This document shows positions 49,569 through 53,639 of a DNA stretch of 53,639 nucleotides, in pieces (position 1 is the first letter of the stretch; every line of letters begins with the position of its first letter). The DNA is from Paenibacillus sp. MZ04-78.2 (lineage in GTDB: Bacteria > Bacillota > Bacilli > Paenibacillales > NBRC-103111). The notes below the pieces were generated by a model. The model was not told the origin of the DNA. It made no database searches and saw only the letters and a list, made by a program, of their open reading frames with translations. Location: the NCBI RefSeq assembly GCF_024213375.1, contig NZ_JANAVJ010000036.1, positions 1 through 53,639 of the forward strand, given 5' to 3'. Both the position numbers and the translations under genes were made by a program.

Positions 49569-50648
49569 ATGAGCGCAAACGACAAAATACAAATTGGCGT
49601 CATCGGCGCCGGAAACATCGGCAACGTACACATTCAGGAATTTTTACAACTCTCGGACGCCGCTGTAACGGCCGTGACGGACGTCTACCAGCCTATGGCT
49701 ATCGCGCGGGCGAAGGAATACAACATTCCGAACGTTTATGCAACCTATCAGGAATTGCTACAGGATCCGAGCGTGGATGCGGTGATCGTGGCCGTCCCGA
49801 ACGATGCTCATGCCCCCATTGCCATCGAAGCGCTTCAAGCCGGCAAGCACGTTCTGCTTGAAAAGCCGATGGCTGTTAACGCGGCTTCCGCCAAAGAAAT
49901 TGTCAAGGCATGCCAGAAGTCGGGCAAAGTGCTGATGATGTCGCATCAGATGCGTTGGGAATTGCTTAATATGCAGGTGAAGGAACAAATCGACAAAGGC
50001 GCGTTCGGCAGCATCTATAATGTAAAGACCGGCTGGATGCGTCGCAAAGGGATTCCGGGCTGGGGCTCTTGGTTTACGCAAATGAATAAATCCGGTGGCG
50101 GGCCGCTGATCGATATCGGCGTGCACATGCTTGATTTGTCGCTGCACTTGATGGGCAGTCCGAAGCCGGTTTCCGTCTTCGGGACGACGTATGCCGAGTT
50201 CGGACCGAAGAAGCGCGGTATCGGCACTTGGGGCAAGACGGATTGGAACGGCTTCTATGACGTTGAAGATCTGGCAACTGCTCTAATCAAGCTGGATAAC
50301 GGCAGCACGCTGTCGCTGGATGTAAGCTGGGCCGCCAATACCGATTTTATCGATAACGGACCTTATATTTATCTGATGGGCTCCGAAGGGGGCGCTTCCC
50401 TGCGCGCAGGCAGAGGGACGCTGCATACCGAGCTGTTCGACCGGACCGCCGATGTGGATTTGACGGTGGATTCGAACGATGAAGGGCCTCGTCAGCGTAT
50501 GAGCCGCCACTTCCTGGAATGTATCCGGGAGGATCGCGAGCCGCTTACGTCTGCCATGTCAGGCCTGACGAACAGTTTAGTGCTGGAAGCGATCTATGAG
50601 TCGTCCCGTACAGGCCAACTCGTTACGTTGGATTGGAGCTTGGATTAA
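49569..50648 (+). CDS. Gfo/Idh/MocA-family oxidoreductase
   Basis: These enzymes oxidise or reduce sugars and inositols with NAD(P). The 359-residue protein has the Rossmann dinucleotide motif G-V-I-G-A-G-N-I-G at residues 10-18, the conserved E-K-P (L-L-E-K-P-M-A-V-N) and the active-site G-G-P-L-I-D-I-G-V-H-M-L-D with the catalytic D and H. The substrate is unknown; nearby genes give no hint of a sugar pathway. GGAG is nine bases before ATG 49569. The stop overlaps the region just before the TRIC gene. Confidence 0.9.
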   Translation: MSANDKIQIGVIGAGNIGNVHIQEFLQLSDAAVTAVTDVYQPMAIARAKEYNIPNVYATYQELLQDPSVDAVIVAVPNDAHAPIAIEALQAGKHVLLEKPMAVNAASAKEIVKACQKSGKVLMMSHQMRWELLNMQVKEQIDKGAFGSIYNVKTGWMRRKGIPGWGSWFTQMNKSGGGPLIDIGVHMLDLSLHLMGSPKPVSVFGTTYAEFGPKKRGIGTWGKTDWNGFYDVEDLATALIKLDNGSTLSLDVSWAANTDFIDNGPYIYLMGSEGGASLRAGRGTLHTELFDRTADVDLTVDSNDEGPRQRMSRHFLECIREDREPLTSAMSGLTNSLVLEAIYESSRTGQLVTLDWSLD

Positions 50649-50653
50649 CCCTC

Positions 50654-51304
50654 ATGGATGAACTGCTTCAAGTCAATCTGCAATTATTTAGTATTATCGG
50701 CACGATCGCGTTCGCTATTTCCGGCGCGGTCGTTGCCATGGAAGAAGATTACGATATTTTGGGAGTTTTTGTGCTGGCGTTTGTGACGGCGTTCGGCGGC
50801 GGGGTCGTCCGGAACTTGCTGATCGGCATTCCGGTTAGCACGCTTTGGACACAGGGACTTTACTTGAAAACGGCGCTCATCGCGGCGTTTCTTGTTTTTA
50901 TCGTTCCTGTCAGCTGGATTCGCCGCTGGAAAACATGGGAATCCTTGTTCGACGCGCTCGGCTTGGCGGCTTTCTCCATTCAAGGGGCGCTGTATGCGGT
51001 TCAGATGAATGCTCCGCTAAGCGCCGTCATCGTCGCGGCGATGATGACCGGGATCGGCGGCGGAATCATCCGCGACGTGCTGGCCGGACGGAAGCCGCTT
51101 GTGTTGCGTGACGAGATCTATGCGGTCTGGGGGATGCTCGCGGGATTACTGATCGGGATCGGGTGGTTCCAAGGGTCGTGGGCGCTGCTTGGACTATTCG
51201 CGCTTATTGTTATTTTGCGGATGCTGTCGGTGGTGTACAAATGGCGGCTGCCGCGGCGTACGCTGCGGCTTGGTGAGGAATCGAAAAAAGCTGAGGGGGC
51301 TTAG
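50654..51304 (+). CDS. TRIC/UPF0126-family cation channel-like membrane protein
   Basis: The 216-residue protein has seven hydrophobic helices and the duplicated G-G-G-V-V-R-N-L-L-I-G and G-G-G-I-I-R-D-V-L-A-G motifs of UPF0126, whose archaeal and bacterial members are structural homologues of TRIC trimeric intracellular cation channels. The start at MDELLQ (50654) is chosen because the upstream in-frame TTG lies in the preceding gene; there is no strong ribosome site. It should sit in the plasma membrane. The following gene starts two bases after the stop. Confidence 0.88.
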   Translation: MDELLQVNLQLFSIIGTIAFAISGAVVAMEEDYDILGVFVLAFVTAFGGGVVRNLLIGIPVSTLWTQGLYLKTALIAAFLVFIVPVSWIRRWKTWESLFDALGLAAFSIQGALYAVQMNAPLSAVIVAAMMTGIGGGIIRDVLAGRKPLVLRDEIYAVWGMLAGLLIGIGWFQGSWALLGLFALIVILRMLSVVYKWRLPRRTLRLGEESKKAEGA

Positions 51305-51305
51305 C

Positions 51306-51824
51306 ATGATGTCGGAAGCAAACGAGCCAAGCGCGTCCTGGAGCAGTCGGAAGCGTATTCCGGGCGAAGAAATCGGGGAGCGGCTCGACTCCGTGCGCGT
51401 GTTGAAGGAAGATGCGCTTGAACTGTACGAGATCGCCAAAGACAAGGCGACCGGGGAGCATTACCTGCATTATGCCTATCTGCACCGGAATTTGGCCGCG
51501 ATCCCGGCGGGATCGGATGCCGGACAGGAAGAATCGTTCCACCATTTGATGCCGCTGGAAAGCGACGAGGTGCTTGGCTTTTTGTTCGGGGAAGCGCCTT
51601 ACGATTATCCGGCCCACTGGAGCAAGCCGTTCTTGCGCAATGGCCCGGAAGGCGATTATGTGTGGTTCGATCCCGGCTATGCGGCTGAGGAAGCCGAGCA
51701 CGAAGCCATCGGTCTCGATATTGCGGAGCAGCTTGCGCTCTTTAAGCAAGCGGGAGACGTATCGGAACAAAAAGTCCGCGAGCTGCTGGAGCGGCTGAAT
51801 CGAGGCGATAGCGAAAAGAAGTAG
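51306..51824 (+). CDS. Hypothetical protein, acidic
   Basis: I do not recognise this 172-residue protein. It has no signal peptide or membrane helix. The sequence has a repeated aromatic-acidic look (H-Y-L-H-Y-A-Y-L-H, Y-D-Y-P-A-H-W-S-K-P-F, Y-V-W-F-D-P-G-Y). The C-terminal 60 residues are helical and charged (E-E-A-E-H-E-A-I-G-L-D-I-A-E-Q). ATG 51306 follows GAGGGGG. It is probably cotranscribed with the channel-like gene. Confidence 0.7.
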   Translation: MMSEANEPSASWSSRKRIPGEEIGERLDSVRVLKEDALELYEIAKDKATGEHYLHYAYLHRNLAAIPAGSDAGQEESFHHLMPLESDEVLGFLFGEAPYDYPAHWSKPFLRNGPEGDYVWFDPGYAAEEAEHEAIGLDIAEQLALFKQAGDVSEQKVRELLERLNRGDSEKK

Positions 51825-51904
51825 CGCTGCGCATATTTTCCGGCGGGTGATTCATCCTAAGCGTAAGCCTTATGAGGGCACGTCTACAGGAGGGACACGA
51901 CAGG

Positions 51905-52642
51905 ATGAACACCGTGATAAACCGAAAGGGGCTGCTTCTGTTCGCTATAGCCGGCTGCTTGCTGCTGCAAAGCGCGTGCGGCGGGAATCGGCCGCAGGCC
52001 AGCCGACCCGGCGGCGGGCTGGAGGATTACCGGCGGCAAGCCTTGTACGATCGCGATTCCCGCAATAACGAAGATGGATCGCTTGGGGTCAAGCAGCGTT
52101 GGGTAGACGAGCAGGAAGCCCGCCAAGGGAAGGAATATAGCGGACGAAAACAGCTCGATATGACAAACCGGCACTCGGCGGGTACAATGGCATTTGCGCC
52201 GCAGATCGCGGAGCGGGTGAAGGGCGTCTCCAGCGTTCGTGAGGCCCAAGTGCTGCTGACGGAAGTGAACAGCTATGTGACGGTTGTTTTGGACGGGCAT
52301 AGCCCGGAAGCCGAGGCGTCTCCGGACATGATGGGATATCAAGTAACGTCGAAAGGCGGAGTCGGGATATTCGGAGGAAGCGATAAAGGGCCGAACCGAT
52401 ATTCGTGGACGGAAAACGGGGGCTTGTCGACCGGAAAGGCCGATGAAATCCGCAAGCTGGTGTTGTCGATGGCGCCTACCAACATTCAGCAGGTATATGT
52501 ATCGGCTAACCCGAACTTCGTGCAGCGCGTCCGCTTTTATGCGAAGGAAGAGAAGGAGCGCGGCACCATGACCAATTATGTGAACGAGTTCAACACTCTG
52601 ATTCTGCACGTATTTCCGGACGATGCCAACACCCGCAAATAA
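51905..52642 (+). CDS. YhcN/YlaJ-family sporulation lipoprotein
   Basis: YhcN/YlaJ proteins are lipoproteins of the forespore or spore inner membrane. The 245-residue protein has a lipoprotein signal ending in the lipobox L-Q-S-A-C, a linker rich in charged residues, and the family domain (I-A-E-R-V-K-G-V-S-S-V-R-E-A-Q-V-L-L-T, then V-Y-V-S-A-N-P-N-F-V). ATG 51905 follows an AGGAGG at the end of the upstream leader. A strong terminator follows. The genes upstream could be separate units. Confidence 0.88.
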   Translation: MNTVINRKGLLLFAIAGCLLLQSACGGNRPQASRPGGGLEDYRRQALYDRDSRNNEDGSLGVKQRWVDEQEARQGKEYSGRKQLDMTNRHSAGTMAFAPQIAERVKGVSSVREAQVLLTEVNSYVTVVLDGHSPEAEASPDMMGYQVTSKGGVGIFGGSDKGPNRYSWTENGGLSTGKADEIRKLVLSMAPTNIQQVYVSANPNFVQRVRFYAKEEKERGTMTNYVNEFNTLILHVFPDDANTRK

Positions 52643-52661
52643 ACGAAGTCGCGCCGTATGC

Positions 52662-52715
52662 AAAAATCCGGCCGGTCGCAACGCTTGACAAGGTTGCGTG
52701 CCCGGCCGGATTTTT
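52662..52715. terminator. Bidirectional terminator between the lipoprotein and regulator genes
   Basis: AAAATCCGGCCGG (near 52663-52675) pairs with CCGGCCGGATTTT (52702-52714), with an inner GCAAC/GTTGC stem. It is flanked by A-run and T-run. Confidence 0.88.
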
Positions 52716-52748
52716 ATGTTGACCAAAGTGCGCCGTTGGCGAGCCCGG

Positions 52749-53459
52749 TTAATGGGCCTTCATTGGCATTTCGAATTTATATCCGACGCCCCATACGGTT
52801 TTGATATATTTAGGCTCTTTAGGGTCCGTCTCGATTTTTTTGCGGAGATTGGTAATATGTACGTCCACCGAACGTTCGGTCACAAAGGAATCGATACCGC
52901 GAATTTTGTTCAGCAGCTCTTCTCTTGAGAAGACTTTGCCCGGATGAAGCCAGAAATTTTTCATGATTTCAAATTCCGAATACGTCGTTTCCACCGCTTG
53001 ACCGTGCAAGTAGATGCCTCGCTTTTCCACATCAAGGACGATGTCCTTCGTTTCCGCCGGAACGGAGTCCGCAGTTGCAATGCTGACCGATTGGGTTAAA
53101 GCGGAGCGGCGCAGAAGCGCACTCGTCCGCGCGGCCATCTCCCGCATGCTGAACGGCTTGCACAAATAATCGTCCGCGCCGATCATCAGCGCGTTGACGC
53201 GTTCGGATACCTCGTTTTTGGCGGAAACGATCATGATCGGTACGTTGGAGACGGTGCGAAAATGCTTGCACAGCTCAATGCCGTTCGAATCCGGAAGCAT
53301 CAAATCAAGAATAATGACATCCGGCTCATGCCGGCTGAACAATTCTTTGCCTTGCTTGCCGTCGGTCGCGCAATACACAGTATAATTTTCTTCGCTCAAG
53401 TAAATGGATATCATATCCGCAATACTTTGATCATCCTCAACCAGCAATACTTTAGACAT
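52749..53459 (-). CDS. OmpR/PhoB-type response regulator
   Basis: The 236-residue regulator has receiver residues E-D-D at 8-10, phospho-acceptor in V-I-I-L-D-L-M-L-P-D, switch serine in I-V-S-A-K and lysine in L-C-K-P-F. A winged helix follows (Y-S-E-F-E-I-M-K, R-S-V-D-V-H-I-T-N-L-R-K-K and V-W-G-V-G-Y-K-F). The end P-K-Y-I-K-T-V-W-G-V-G-Y is typical OmpR. GAGGTG lies seven bases before the ATG at 53459. No histidine kinase gene lies downstream; the next gene is convergent. It is an orphan in this window, though a kinase beyond the right edge cannot be excluded. Confidence 0.92.
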   Translation of the reverse strand: MSKVLLVEDDQSIADMISIYLSEENYTVYCATDGKQGKELFSRHEPDVIILDLMLPDSNGIELCKHFRTVSNVPIMIVSAKNEVSERVNALMIGADDYLCKPFSMREMAARTSALLRRSALTQSVSIATADSVPAETKDIVLDVEKRGIYLHGQAVETTYSEFEIMKNFWLHPGKVFSREELLNKIRGIDSFVTERSVDVHITNLRKKIETDPKEPKYIKTVWGVGYKFEMPMKAH

Positions 53460-53541
53460 GGCGTGGCACCTCGACGCAATGAAGTATTAGATAAATGTTA
53501 AGAAACTTGTAACTATTCAGGTACACATTCAACACAAATAG

Positions 53542-53558
53542 GGGGTGCGAAGCACCCC
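53542..53558 (-). terminator. Hairpin downstream of the right-edge ORF
   Basis: GGGGTGC (53542-53548) pairs perfectly with GCACCCC (53552-53558) around a three-base loop. Read leftward it lies about 20 bases after the stop of the partial ORF and is followed by CTATTTGTGTT, so it is a moderate terminator. Confidence 0.5.
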
Positions 53559-53577
53559 GGCGGGAATCGAAAATGAA

Positions 53578-53639
53578 TTATTGTATGATCGGTTGTTCTC
53601 GGAAAGCTCGTTCAAGAGCGTCTATGATCGTGCGGGTTT
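53578..53639 (-). CDS. 3' end of an unidentified leftward ORF (cut by window edge)
   Basis: The leftward frame reads ...T-R-T-I-I-D-A-L-E-R-A-F-R-E-Q-P-I-I-Q and stops at 53578-53580. Only about 19 residues are visible. It might belong to an insertion sequence, since the other window edge is a transposase fragment and an IS-end-like stretch lies just beyond it, but I cannot identify it. Confidence 0.4.
   Translation of the reverse strand, partial: TRTIIDALERAFREQPIIQ

Noticed and set aside
1..53639. CRISPR arrays, tRNA or rRNA genes
   Set aside because: No regularly spaced repeats, cloverleaf patterns or rRNA-like conserved stretches were seen on reading the window; a covariance-model scan would be needed to exclude them fully.

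Overview
The window reads as chromosome of a spore-forming, monoderm Firmicute of the Paenibacillus/Brevibacillus type. The evidence is roughly half G+C base composition, strong AGGAGG ribosome sites with many GTG and TTG starts, and a gene set typical of Bacillales: hflX-ynbB-glnR-glnA, lexA-yneA-DUF896, tlp, mrfAB, kapB and a YhcN/YlaJ spore lipoprotein. A cobalamin-dependent metH and a Tad locus without secretin genes fit Paenibacillaceae. The assignment is inference from gene content, since no rRNA is present. No tRNA, rRNA or CRISPR array was seen.

Layout. 1-134 is the start of a leftward IS1634-like transposase cut by the window edge. 428-5757 holds a GNAT acetyltransferase, hflX, ynbB and the glnRA nitrogen unit. 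An apparently complete IS1634-family element lies at 5887-7837, with 16-bp inverted repeats and a GATGG target duplication, between the glnA and lexA terminators. 7891-9433 is the divergent lexA/yneA SOS control region with three LexA boxes. 9620-18469 is housekeeping: a membrane protein, a HAD hydrolase, mtnD (minus), metH, rnz, tlp (minus), lrgAB and a small hypothetical gene.

18767-24839 is a DNA-repair run: mrfA and mrfB (helicase and exonuclease), an Fpg/Nei glycosylase, endonuclease IV and a small receiver-like protein. A well-formed SOS box sits inside the mrfA promoter spacer. Then come an ABC ATPase, an RlmM/FtsJ-like methyltransferase and a truncated methyltransferase. 26914-27018 is a promoter followed at once by a terminator.

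27117-38405 is a rightward Tad/Flp pilus or secretion operon: a TadZ-like ATPase, TadA, TadB, TadC, a small pilin, a TadE-like protein, a TadG-like protein, a second TadE-like protein and a prepilin peptidase. It ends with a membrane FHA protein and a PP2C phosphatase. No Ser/Thr kinase gene is present in the window.

38478-46166 carries three ABC-F translation-factor ATPases with Dabb, DUF2269-like, ASCH and M42 peptidase genes between them. 46273-52642 holds small stress and sporulation genes: a thioredoxin-like protein, kapB next to a seven-helix histidine kinase and a NarL-type regulator, a Gfo/Idh/MocA oxidoreductase, a TRIC/UPF0126 channel protein, a hypothetical protein and the YhcN/YlaJ lipoprotein. 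An OmpR-type regulator is encoded leftward at 52749-53459, and the last bases hold the 3' end of an unidentified leftward ORF.

The most interesting points are the Tad locus with FHA and PP2C genes attached, the probable LexA control of mrfAB within a repair-gene run, the DnaA-box-like repeats at both ends of the insertion sequence, and an ABC-F protein whose two degenerate motifs fall in the same composite ATP site. Many long ORFs antisense to metH, ynbB, mrfA and the third ABC-F gene are treated as codon-bias shadows.
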